Positions 36,401-49,528 of a stretch of DNA of 64,000 bases are shown piece by piece. The notes under the pieces were generated by a model. The model was not told where the DNA came from and did no database searches. It saw nothing but the letters and a program-made list of their open reading frames with translations. This stretch comes from Xenopus tropicalis (Eukaryota > Chordata > Amphibia > Anura > Pipidae). The DNA lies in contig NC_030683.2 of NCBI RefSeq assembly GCF_000004195.4, forward strand, positions 7,144,411 through 7,208,410, given 5' to 3'. Every line of letters begins with the position of its first letter. Position 1 is the stretch's first letter. The translations under genes and the position numbers were made by a program.

Positions 36401-39400
36401 GGTGAGGTCTCCATCAAAGCTCGATCTCAGCGCCGACGTCTCTCCGACTCTTCGAGTTCTTACCTACATTTTACTCCCTGGTGGAGATATGCCGGCAGAT
36501 CAGCAACGTTCAAAGCTACAAAGGTGTTTTAGGAACAAGGTGAGTTATTATTTGTAAAAACATGGCTGTGTCAGTTATTCAGCCATTACTCCAAGAAATA
36601 TCTAAGGTAGCAAATGAAGCTTTTACAAAATATCTCACTTTAATTTGGGGGTCTTCAGGTGTATCATGGAGAACAGATTTGCTTTCTCCTCAAATTTTAC
36701 CCCAAGTGGACATCACGTTGGGCATCTCAGTCACTATGACCCACTACTTTATTGAAGCTTAAACTTCACTTCTGTTGTAATCACTTTACTTTAGATCAGC
36801 ATTTTTCAACCACTGTTCCGTGGCACACTAGTGTGCCGCGAGATGTTGCCTGGTGTGCCGTAGGCAGGGCCGCAATTTTTACTTTAAAAAAAAAATCCGG
36901 GCCCTGTCATTGGTTTGCGCCCCGTGTGTACGGGTGACGTCAGTACGCACGGGGCGCAACGTTATAAAAGGGCCTGTGTGCGGTCGCGTGTAGGCAGAAG
37001 TGCAGAGGCGGCGCGCGTGAGGGGAAGATGCTGCTGAAGCCGCCCGAAGAGTAAAATGCTGCTGGGCACCAATGTATTAAGGGGGCCACGGGCACACTGA
37101 CTTATGGGGGCCACTGCTGCTGGGCACCAATGTACTAGGGGGCTGGCTCTTGGCACCAATGTACTAGGGGGGCACTGCTGCTGGGCACCAATGTACTAGG
37201 GGGGCATGCTCTTGGCACCAATGTACTAGGGGGGGCACTGCTGCTGGGCACCAATGTACTAGGGGGGCACTGCTCTTGGCACCAATGTACTAGGGGGCAC
37301 TGCTGCTGGGCACCAGTGTACTAGGGGGGCACTGCTCTTGGCACCATGTACTAGGGGGGCACTGCTGCTGGGCACCAATTACTAGGGGGCACTGCTCTTG
37401 GCACCAATGTACTAGGGGGGGCACTGCTGCTGGGCACCAATGTACTAGGGGGCACTGCTCTTGGCACCAATGTACTAGGGGGGCACTGCTGCTGGGCACC
37501 AGTGTACTAGGGGGGGCACTGCTGCTGGGCACAGAGTTACATTTTTTAAACATTTTCTAATGGTGGTGTGCCTCGTGATTTTTTTTCATGAAACAAGTGT
37601 GTCTTTGCCCAAAAAAGGTTAAAAAACACTGCTTTAGATAAACTCACTGCTCAATGTAATGTTGGAATATTAGAGCAATCTGAGATTTTACTGGTGTCAG
37701 ATGTACAGAGTGGAACCATTTCTGTGTTAGACTCTGGGACTGGCACTGGGATATCCAAATGGAGACTGAAATATAAACAGTGATGTTGATAGCCTTTCAA
37801 ACTAGCCTGCACATAGGCCTGCAACAAGGGCTATCAACTTATAAATCAGACCATTTGGTATTGCAATGCTAAGGAAGCATCGTTACATGATGTAAGCTGG
37901 TAACAAAAACCAACTCCAGTTAGTTTCCAGAAAAGTATAAATAAAAATAGAAGTGGCCATTATGATTTGAATGAGTCATGGGGGCAATGGGCAAATAACA
38001 CTGGCAGGTTAGTAGACCTAACAATGGCTCTGGAGATAAGCAGATACCTCAGAGCTGGGATTTATCAGAGGTACAGAAGAAAAGTGGTTAAAAAATTACA
38101 TTTGGAAAGAAAATGGTAAGGAGTTCAACAAAATGAAGATCAAAATGAAGATAAGATCTTTATGGCCATGAGTTGGAGAAGTGCGCTTGAACTTGGCAGT
38201 GAGCAGGTCTTGTGTAAGTCATGTAGGAGTGTGGAGTTTGTGGCGTGTGGTGGGCATGACTGAATCAGTAGGTGCTCCATCACAGTAAATGGTTATACGC
38301 CGGCCGCTCTTGTAGCATGGAGGCTGTAGGGAGCAGAAGAGAGGTCAGGTGACAGTATAGGGGTGATAACTGCAGTTTTAATAGGGAGGAAAATTGTTCA
38401 TTTAGAGTGGATAGTGATTAGCTGGACAAGGTTAAATATGAATGATTTGTCCCCCTGCCCAGGTATCAGTTGGCTTCTCCCCAGATGAAGTTCTCCCAGG
38501 AGCTGATGTTTCCCTACAAGTCCAGGCAGCCGCCGGGTCCCTGTGTGGCCTGAGAGTGGTGGATCAGAGTGTGGTGTTAATGAAACCTGACAAAGAACTG
38601 ACGGCCAATAAGGTAAGATGTATTCTTATCTTTAGCTTGCAACAGTACAACTGTAGGCCTATATTGGCCCAAAATGTACTTTACCAGCTAGTGATGGTAG
38701 TACATGGGTCACTCTGGTCTCCTTTAAATGGAGGAGGAAGGGAGAGGGTGTTGGAAACATTCTCAGTAATAATGTAAATAGGATGCCAGAGGTTCATCCT
38801 GAACATAAAAGGTCTATTTCCTAACACAACGGGGTTGTACTCACTGATCTTTTTGAGGTGGGATTGGGGTCAGATACAATAAAGACACAACTTAGCAATA
38901 TGACCACTGCGGAGACACTTGGATTAAGATACACCTTTAGGTTTCCAGCTTGTGGTCTGGATCCCCTCCAGTGGAATTGTTCAGGTACTAAATTCTAAGT
39001 CTGAATTCCTACAGCACTGTGGTCCTTCAATCTATGCCAGTTATGCCTAAGGGAGAGCTACCTACATCTATCAATCCTTAGGTGGAGCACAAGCTTGCAC
39101 TCACTATCCTTTGTTCCTAGAACTTACCTTGACAAATCTAGTCCTATATCTGACTGAACTATTCAATTACATGTGACGTGATTACATGTGACGTGCAAGC
39201 TTTAGTGCACTCAGGCTTTCTGCAATATACTTACCACCAGATTTTATTTTTATGTACTTACCACTAGATTTTATGTACAGTGGTACCTAACCCCCCCCCC
39301 CCCCCCCCCAACAGTGGAAATTGTAACAGATACCGCAGATCCAATTATTAAAAGTACATTAACATTGGTGTTAAAAACAAACGAAAAATAAAATATATAT

Positions 39401-42400
39401 AATAGAGTTTGGTCATTTCCCTATGGGACCAAACTGCAAATGATATCCTTATAATATCCCTATATTTTACAATAGGGGGTACTTTATTCACTATATATTA
39501 TAAGGAACTCCTCGGGGGCTTATAATATCCTTATATTTTACAATAGGGGGTACTTTATTCACTATATAATACAAAAAAGCCATGAATATCCTGTAAATTA
39601 TATTCTTGTACATGGGGCTTAGTGATGTCATCAGTTATACACCCCCAAACCTAACAGACCCTGCCCACTATTAGAGAGTGGGGGTGTCTAAGCAAAACAG
39701 GGAGTGGCTGGATGGCAGGAATGCACAATGCTGTATAGCATCCCACTTAGCAATGGCAAATAAATACCCCAGAATTCTTTACAACTTTCAAGTCACCAAA
39801 GTCAGACTGCAACAGTAGGGGACAATGGCCTGTAACCTGCCTGTGTTTCCTTGTTTTTCAGATTCATGATCTCTTCCCCTCCCGTGATTTTGGGTATTAT
39901 GATTATCGGATTCAGGAATATGATGATCACTGTCCGTTCTTTCCTTATTGGCGACCTTGGAACCGATTTTTCAAACGTTCTATTCAACCGTGGCATATTC
40001 CAGAGGAACGTGATGTCTACAGTCTCTTCAAGGTACCAGGCTTAGCACATAGATATATTTATATATATGACAGAGAATTACTATTGGCCGCTAACTGTGC
40101 ACCTTTTAACCATAGAAAATGCGGATAAAAATAATCACCAACGCTGACATTAAGAAACCTGTGGAGTGTCAACATTATGATTTTAGGGGGCCAGGGCTTC
40201 CGGGGATGCCAGGGATACCAGGAGACCGCAGAGTTGGTAAGGCCATTTCACTCTCTACATCATAACTTTAACTCAAAGGTGAACAACCCCTTTAAGATCA
40301 CTATTAGAGAAAATACCAGCGGCCATCTTAGTTGAGAGCAACTGTACATAAATTATACTAGCGCCCTCAAGTGGGGGGGAGGGCAGACAAGACTCATCAA
40401 CAGCACAGATGCTGCTTCATTACATGCATTGCCAAAATCAGGGCACTGTACAACCCAATATTTCTTTATATAACTTTTGTTTTCTCTACCTGAGCTAAGC
40501 TTTCCTATCACTGTCACTCTCATTGAAACAACAAATACGTGGCCCCCAGGCACCCCAGACAGAAGTGCTGTAAAAGTCAGTGAGCCTTTAAAGTGCAGGG
40601 CAATTGAGCCTGCCATAAAGCACAACAGGACTGCTGTGTTCTCTCCACAATGTGGATACAGTCCTGGGGCAACGCATTTAGTAACTGTAAACATCTGAGG
40701 AGTAGAATAATGAATATCGTTTAAAGGGGACATATTCTGTAAAAAACAATATTGTGTGAATGAATTGTACTTATATAAACATAGAATAATAGTAGTGTTT
40801 TGGGCTGATTTATTGAAAATTTCTCCAAAAACCCCACTGGCCCCGCCCATCTGTTCCACTTCCTGCTGCCTCCTTTCCCACGTTGTGCAGGGGGGCCAGC
40901 GGCACTCAGTGCTTCTGGCAGGGACCATTAGGACACGCCCACCCCTCATTTGAAACACAGACAGGGACCTGAGAGGATCTATAGGGAGCTCCAATAAAGG
41001 GGCCATTTTTACCGATAGGGTTAATGTTTAGCCCAAAGTGAATCCAGCACCGGATATTATTCATAATTTCCTACAGGATTAGAGGGTTTATGCATTTATC
41101 CTATATGTCTCCTTTCACAACCATAAAGCATTTGTTTATTCCCTTCCCTGTGCAGTAATGGCTTCTCCTAGTATTGAGAGGGACGTCATGGTAGGGGCAG
41201 CTATGCCAGACACGATCCAACAACCAGAGCCGGAGGCGGCTGAAATTATCCGAACGTACTTCCCAGAGACGTGGATATGGGAGCTGGCGCCTGTGGGGTG
41301 AGTGCCATGGGATAAAGGGAATAAATGAAGGAATGATGGGGTACGGGAGGGAAATGAGATAAAGTAGACTTATATGGTGGAAAACATGAAGCTTTATATA
41401 ATGTCGATTTCCTCATTGTTTATTTTAACTTTTTCTTCCGAACCCCGTGACTCTCTTTTTCCTCTTCTCCCACCACCTGCTTTCATCCATACCCTCATTT
41501 CCTTGCGATTTTTCCTCCGTTTGTTACACCACCCTCCTCAAGTCACCACCTGTTGTTCTGATTTGCCGCCCATAGTATCACTGCACCATTTCGCTTAATG
41601 GCGCCCCATTATCTCTCTATTACTGGATCAGCACCTGTGCATTACAGAATGTGCCAATATGGTAGTAGGGATGTCCAAGACCTTCCATGGCAGTGGCCAA
41701 TGGGTGAGCATTTGAGTGAACAAAAAAGACATTTGCACCCCTAGTGGTGTTTCCCCATGGAAGTTGCTGCCCTAGGCTCTGGCCCACAGGTAACTCTATG
41801 GCAATACATTTCTGCCTCTGATAATCTAGCTCTTTATTTCCTCCTTCCCTTTCGGTCTCCTCCATCCTTTCCTTTTCCTCTTCATCCTTTTCAAAAGATA
41901 TTCAACCAACCCTAAACATTACAGATACACAAAAACATCTTCCTATCAGTCTACACCCCAGAACTAAATCTAAAAGATCTTCAGGTTGGAGTTACGGTTT
42001 ATGGGTAGGAGTTTGATTGTTGGCATGTCCTGGTCATTATATATGGATTTAATATGAATTTGTGCAAAGAAAGTAATATATTTATATATTTACTTGATAT
42101 TTATATGGTGCAACTTTCTATGGTTTCTCCATATATTTTTAAATTTTTATAAACCTTATGGGATTTGAGCATCAGACTCATGATCTCTAGGATTTCGTTT
42201 ATTTCTCTGTAACATCTTCCTCTCCCTCAGTGAGTCGGGTAGAGCCGAGGTCCATCACTCAGCCCCAGACACCATCACCGAGTGGAATGCAGGAGCTTTC
42301 TGTATGGGACCCAGTGGGTTTGGCATCTCCCCACCAACCTCCCTTCGAGCCTTCCAGCCCTTCTTTGTGGAGCTCACTCTGCCATACTCTGTGGTGCGAG

Positions 42401-45400
42401 GGGAGTCATTCACTCTCAAGGCCTCTGTGTTTAACTACCTCAAGCAGTGTATAAAGGTGACTGCCAAACATCTAATTTTTATAAGGATTATGTTTGTGAA
42501 GTTCTCATTCATCCAAGTCATGTTAATTGAGAAAAGCCAGTTGGATGACTGGTCTTCAAGAAAAACACAGCAAGTTCAGTTCTTATCTGCCTTTTCTTTC
42601 CAAGTTTTTTTGCGATCACCATGTTTGGCCACATAACTTCTGGTCCCAGGCTCCCCGGCAATGACCATCACACATGAGTGTGTACAGAGGCAGCCAGGCC
42701 GAGATTGACATTCACTACACATGCTTATGAAGGCCTTAAGCCTTTAAATAACAATGATCCATATGTTTTTGGTGCCTACACACTTTCCATGGACATTACT
42801 CCTATAGTCAAGGAACAAATGCACACTTTCAACTGCCCATTTATTTTAAACAGACATGTAACTTTTATTTGATAAATTTGTCTTCTTTTTTTGAGTTACT
42901 ACAGACTGACAGTACCATGGGAATATTTTCTAATGATTTCTAATAATTCTTTTAGCCTCTAATAGACTTATGTATAATACCCTTTAATGTAATTAATTTA
43001 CAATAAATCACAGCATAAAATCGGACCTGGTGGAAATCCTTCAGGAATCCCCATTTAAAATGTTGTAAATCTGCCTCACAATCATGTGTGCGATCTCTTA
43101 ACAAACATCTTAAATACTTTCCCCACTTCAGATGTCAGACTTGCAGGGCTATAATTTCAGATAGAGAACATTGGATGTGCTTATTTATTCAACCAGGTCA
43201 CTTGTTTACAATAATGTTGTAGTTGATGCTTTTGGATCACATGCTGATATCATTCAGCGGAAATTAAACTGATCTCTTTCTTGCAGGTTCAGACCACCCT
43301 GCTACCTTCACAAGAGTTAGAGCTGGAACCATGTGCCGACTGTCAGTATAGCAGCTGTCTCTGCGCAGAGGAAAGCAAGACCTTCTACTGGAACCTTAAA
43401 GCCTCCAACCTGGGTGAGATATGGCTCAGGGGCGCCGCATGTGCCATCCCACCGGCGACTTACATTTTCGCCGGTGGGATGGCAGGTGAAGGCAACGCGG
43501 GGAGATTAGTCACCCGCGAATAGGGAGTTTTGCCACGGGTGACTAATCTCCCCATGTGCCAGAGCCCTAAAGCCTCCAACCTGGGTGAGATATGGCTCAG
43601 GAGCTCTCACACACACATATATAGAACCTTAAAGCCTCCAACCTGGGTGAGATACGGCTCAGGGGCTCTCACACACATATATATATAGAACCTTAAAGCC
43701 TCCAACCTGGGTGAGATATGGCTCAAGAGCTCTCACACACACATATATAGAACCTTAAAGCCTCCAACCTGGGTGAGATATGGCTCAGGGGCTCTCACAC
43801 ACATATATATAGAACCTTAAAGCCTCCAACCTGGGTGAGATATGGCTCACGGGCTCTCACACACACATATTTAGAACCTTAAAGCCTCCAACCTGGGTGA
43901 GATATGGCTCAGGAGCTCACACACACATATATAGAACCTTAAAGCCTCCAACCTGGGTGAGATATGGCTCAGGAGCTCTCACACACACATATTTAGAACC
44001 TTAAAGCCTCCAACCTGGGTGAGATATGGCTCAGGAGCTCTCACACACACACATATTTAGAACCTTAAAGCCTCCAACCTGGGTGAGATATGGCTCAGGA
44101 GCTCACACACACATATATACTGTACATATAAGAAACATAAATGAATTCAAGTCTTAATACTGATGAACAGTAAAAAAATTAGGATGTGGTTGTCTAATTT
44201 CTATGAAAATGCCAGCAGAATAACCCATATGCTGGAAGATTAAGTGATGTTGAAAGGTGAATGAGGCCTTAAATCAAACAAAAAGTCTCAGTAGAAGAAA
44301 GTGAGATGATAAGGAAAGTCACAAACAGCGCCAGTCACAAAACAAAGGTCACTAAAGTTAATTTATTATACTCTGGTACAACATGTGTTCACCTGAGAAA
44401 GGGAAAATGTTGTGCCAACTGTTTAAGTTATAATAAAACAAAAACCATGTATTAAACATTGCAAAGTATAAGTCTACTGAGCTATTGCCTCTTTGGTCTT
44501 GGTTATGGAACCTGAACCAGGTAGCTGTAAAATTAACATGGCCTCAAATTGTAAGCAGTAATGACAGTGCTAATCCCAAAAGGTCAGTCTAACTTATGGC
44601 CCGTCTGGTGTTGTTAAATTGATGTAACACAAAGGTGGCCATACATGTTATGATCTGCTCGTTTGGCGAGGTTGCCAATATTGGTTGGGAAGGCCTGTTG
44701 GAGGGCCCCATATATGGGCAGATAAGGTGCTGAATTGGTCTGAAGGAGTCGAATTGGCAGCTTTAATCTGTTGCCATATTGTCCATCTCTTTCTTGTTCT
44801 GCTTGACCTGCAGTTCCCAACAAAATTAGCTCTGCATGGTCCCTCAATGTGCATGGGCTGCTTTTGCAGGGCTAAGTCTTCTCAGTATGTATCTGTATAT
44901 GGTTTTGATGACAATAAAACCAAATCTGAGACACTGGGAGGGGTAAATGTGGAACTGGTTCTCTTCTTGCAGAATGCCCCTGTTACACTGCTTATCTCTC
45001 TGCCTTCCCTTCCCTTATTCTCTAAACCATCTCATTATATTTCCTCTCAATGTCACCAGGGGAGGTGAATGTGACGGTAAAGACCGAGGCTCTGGATACT
45101 CAGGACTTGTGCAATAATGAATTCCCTATTGTCCCCAAGCAGGGGAGGTCAGACACTGTGGTTAAGCCACTACTGGTTCAGGTACGGCTCCTGGGGGGCT
45201 CTGGGTTCTGGAATGATCCTAAGATGTACAACCAAAATGTCGTTTTTTGTAGCACCTGCTACACCTGAAAATTGATAAATAAACTGTTTATGGTGTATTT
45301 TATAAATGATGTAAACCCAACATATTTAAGTTTTTAGATAATTTTTATATCTATATTTTAACTGATTAATATATATGTATCGGCAGCCGGGGGGAGTCCT

Positions 45401-48400
45401 GATAGAGAAATCTCACAGCTCTCTGCTCTGCTGCCAAGCTGGAGAAGGTAAGTTGTTCATTGGATGAATATGCATCTCCCATATGCCAACCCCCACTGCT
45501 TCGGACCTGTCACCAAGGAGAGGGTGGGAGACAATGAGCCTTGTGGGCCTAGGAACACCCACTGTTTAAATCTGGGCCTGGTTGATAATTGCTATATGTG
45601 CATGGGAGGCCTGGTCTCCATTTTCCTGAATATACAATATTTCTGTGATGTTTTGTTCCAGATCATCCTAAAACAGAGGAGATATCTCTTAAGGTTCCTG
45701 AAAATATTCTGAAGGATTCAGAAAGAGCATATGCGACAGTCCTAGGTAAGAGTCCCCTCTACATTTCTCTAACAGTTTCAAAGTCCTCAAATTGTGGGGC
45801 TCCAGGTGGGGGTACAGAGCAGAGGCTAAAATGCAATCCTTGATACACCTAGAAGCCCATCTTGATTAACGAGCGGGAACTTTCAGGTAAATAGTTATAT
45901 GCTGATCTAGATATTCTTGAAACTTTGGTTGTAACAGTTTTTATATATCTGAAACATTTTTATGAGCTAATTTGGACCTAATGCAATGTTGGACCTCACA
46001 GTGGGGGCTTGAACCAAAAGTGCCCCCAAATCAGTGGTGTTAAAGCTTTAGTGGTCTCAAAGAGGCACTTTATGTTTTCAAGAGGTTGCGAAAAAAACAA
46101 AGGATAAACTGGGCATACACTGCCAATTTGAACACTCCAATGTGAGATGAGAACCAATTGGCTATTGTATGGGGCCAAATCAATTGGCTGGCTATCTGGC
46201 CATTAACCTGTCCCTTATCTATCAGGGAAGCTTAAATGTCCCATTGGGTGAGGACTTCTTTTTGGAATTTTATTTAAAAAAGACTAGAACTTCAGTAACC
46301 CGTGGGAGAAAAAAACAGGTAAGTGTTGATCTTGTCAAGCACCTGTTGGATTCTCATCTGTTTCCTACAGGAGACCTGATGGGAACAGCCATGCAGAACC
46401 TGGGCCGGCTTCTGGCCATGCCATATGGATGTGGGGAGCAGAACATGGCCCTCTTTGCCCCCAATATCTTCATTCTTCAGTATCTGACAAAGACTCGCCA
46501 ACTGACCCCGGAGGTCCAGAGCAAAGCCAAAGGATTCCTTGAAAGCGGTGAGGGATTTTGTTTTTCCCAGTTTATTTCAATTCCCACAATTCCCTGTTCT
46601 CTAGCCCTGTTTGTCTTTACTATCTTAATTAAGTCCTAGTTATATTTCTTAGTTTATTGTGTTTTATTAAATTATTTACTATATTTAAGGAAAGATGTTT
46701 AGTGATGGGTGGATTTTTTCGCCAGGCAAGGATTTGCAGCGAAATTTCACATTTTACCACTGGTGAATTGTTTTGCAAAACTTCAGTGAAATTTTGGCAC
46801 AAAAATCTGCGGTCGCATCAAAAAAAAGACGCATTAGCCCAAAAAAGTAGCGTGCAACAAAAAAAAGTTTTGCGACGCCCGCGTTTAGGGAATTTTTCAT
46901 ACTTTCGCGAATTTGTCAGTGAAGTGAAACGGGACAGATCTGCTCATCACTAAAGATTTTACCTGTAAGAGTCAAAGTTCACTCTATTGAGCAGGGTCTC
47001 TAGTTTTTTCTTCAAAAAAAGGGAACATTTCTTACTAGTATCTTACTAGTATCATTAGAGCTAATGTATAATTATTTATATTGGATTATGAAACTTGTTC
47101 CTGCTCAGGGTACCAGAGGCAGCTGACATACAAACGCAATGACGGCTCATACAGCGCATTTGGACAGAGGGACAAAGAAGGAAACACATGGTGAGTACTT
47201 GAACCAACTTGAAGGACACAATCCTCATACAGTCTGTACATATCGTGGTAAGAAGATATTGCCTTGTTCATTGCCCTTTCATTTTATACTGGTGGGGGAG
47301 TTTAAGCAAAAATATTACATCTGCAGATATAACGCCAGCCATTAACTTTTACAGGTTGGAATCTACTCTAGGTAGCTTCTTCATGCCCATATTTTTACCA
47401 TAAAAGATATTTATGAATTCATATTAAGGTTCATGAACATGTATCATGAATGGTATCAATAGTTCTATGGTCCATCTTCTGAATCCTAACTGCTTCCCCT
47501 TTGTGTTTTCTATGATTTTATTCTCCCCGCACAGGCTGACTGCATTTGTAGTGAACTCCTTCAGCAAGGCTCGTCCCTACATCTTCATAGATGAAAGCCA
47601 CCTCAACCATTCATTCTCTTGGCTGAGGGACAATCGTAATGAGAACGGCTGCTTCCGGAGTGTGGGGAGACTCTTCAATAACGCTTTGAAGGTACTTCAG
47701 CCATGATACACCTGCCAGTAACAAGTGTTATAGTGTTGGCCTCTGTGCCGGTATCACTGGTACCAACACCATGTGTGTGTGTTACAGGGAGGAATAGATG
47801 ATGAAACCTCTCTCTCTACTTATGTAACAATGGCTTTGCTGGAAGCTGGGGTATCTGTACAGGTAAGTGGTCCAGATGCAGGAAGTTATTCCCAAGTTAT
47901 TGCCTAGTCCCTACAAGGTGCTCCATGGCTATGGTGTCTCTCTGCTCTATATATTGGCATAATTATATCATTTATCTCTGCACAGGCAATGAACAAACAT
48001 CCTGTTAACCCTGTCTCTTCCTATAGGACCCAGTGGTGGCAGATGCTTTATCCTGCCTGAGGAAGGCTGCCAAAGATGTGAGCAGTGTGTACACCCAGGC
48101 TCTACTGGCCTACACTTTTACTCTGAGTAAAGATATTGAACTCAGGGAGATGCTACTGGCTAAACTGGAGGAGAAGGCTGTGAGGAATGGTATGTAGCAT
48201 CTCTTACCTCTATATATTTCAGAACAACTGTGGTATTTTTAGAGTGCACCAATGGGCCATCAAATTTTGATATACTCAGCAAACTTTATACATCACGCTG
48301 TATTAAGTTCTGTGCTGGTGGGGTAAAACAGGCCACTTACACCAGGCTCTGCATTCTTCTGTGTCAGCACCAGCCATGCGCTTCTAATGTATTTAATACC

Positions 48401-49492
48401 CCCTGCCTTGTAAGTGTCAAGAGAAGCCCAAAAACAAGTTGTCTTCACAGTAAGGACTACAGCGGAGCTTTGTAAAAATGTCATTTATGTGGCATAAATG
48501 TAAAGAAGATCGACAATGGACGAGTATCTAAGTGATATTCCTGGGGTGGCCTAATTAACTGCAGACAAAAGAGATTCAGCCAAATCTGTTAATCCAAAAA
48601 TAATAATGAAGAAGGGGGCAAAATTGTGTACACAAAACCCTATGAAATGGGCCACTCCCACCCCTTCCCTCTGCCTTTCCAATGAAGCCCAGTCCATCCA
48701 AGTGCTAGCGAGGGATGGAATCATCTCCTAAAAAACAGCACACAGACTCATAATCTTCTGATCTTTAGTTCCTAAAGGTCTATCCTCGGGACCATCTAGA
48801 GTGGCTATTTGCAGCCCCTACAGGAATTCTACCAGTTCTTCTTATGAGATTCAGAATTCACAGTTGGAAGGAAACATACTGTGATGGGACCAATATAAAG
48901 CTTTTCTAGTGGGGCACTTTAGGATCATTACATGCTAATATGAGTTGCATCTCATGTGCACCTCATGAGAAGGAAATGGGCTGACTTTAGAAAAAATCGA
49001 TTAAGCACTAGAACTTAGCAGCTTGCAACCTGTAGTAATGGGAGACCAAGCTCATATATCATTGTTATTTTACAGTCCTACAAATAATAAACTGATTCAG
49101 AACTGTACTAGAAGGCAGTGTATGAACATTTCTTGACCCCCTACCTGCACCCACTCTGAAACAAGGAAAATGAGGCAGGAGAAGAGGGTGAGGAGCAGAA
49201 TTGAAAGGAGACGCAAATGACTGGACAGACTAGAGCCAACTTGCAGATAATTCAGGCTGCGTTATGCTGTGGGGGGTTGTTAGATGGTTATGGGCAGGTC
49301 AAGTTTTTGAAAACTACTGTGTCCTGCTGAGAAGAAAGAACAGAATGTGCAAGGACAGCAATAGTTATAATGGCTGCAGTATTATATATTCTGCACTTGG
49401 AGGCTTAGGTGGCACTTGATATCATGTAAAAATTCTAGTGAGGACCACAGCACAATCCAAGATTTTAGGTTGGCCTTTGTTTGCATGTAGGC

Positions 49493-49528
<36 letters not shown>

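Noticed and set aside
43281..43523. 80-codon frame extending exon 20
   Set aside because: It reads past the consensus donor at 43414 into the MITE; only 43287-43413 is coding.
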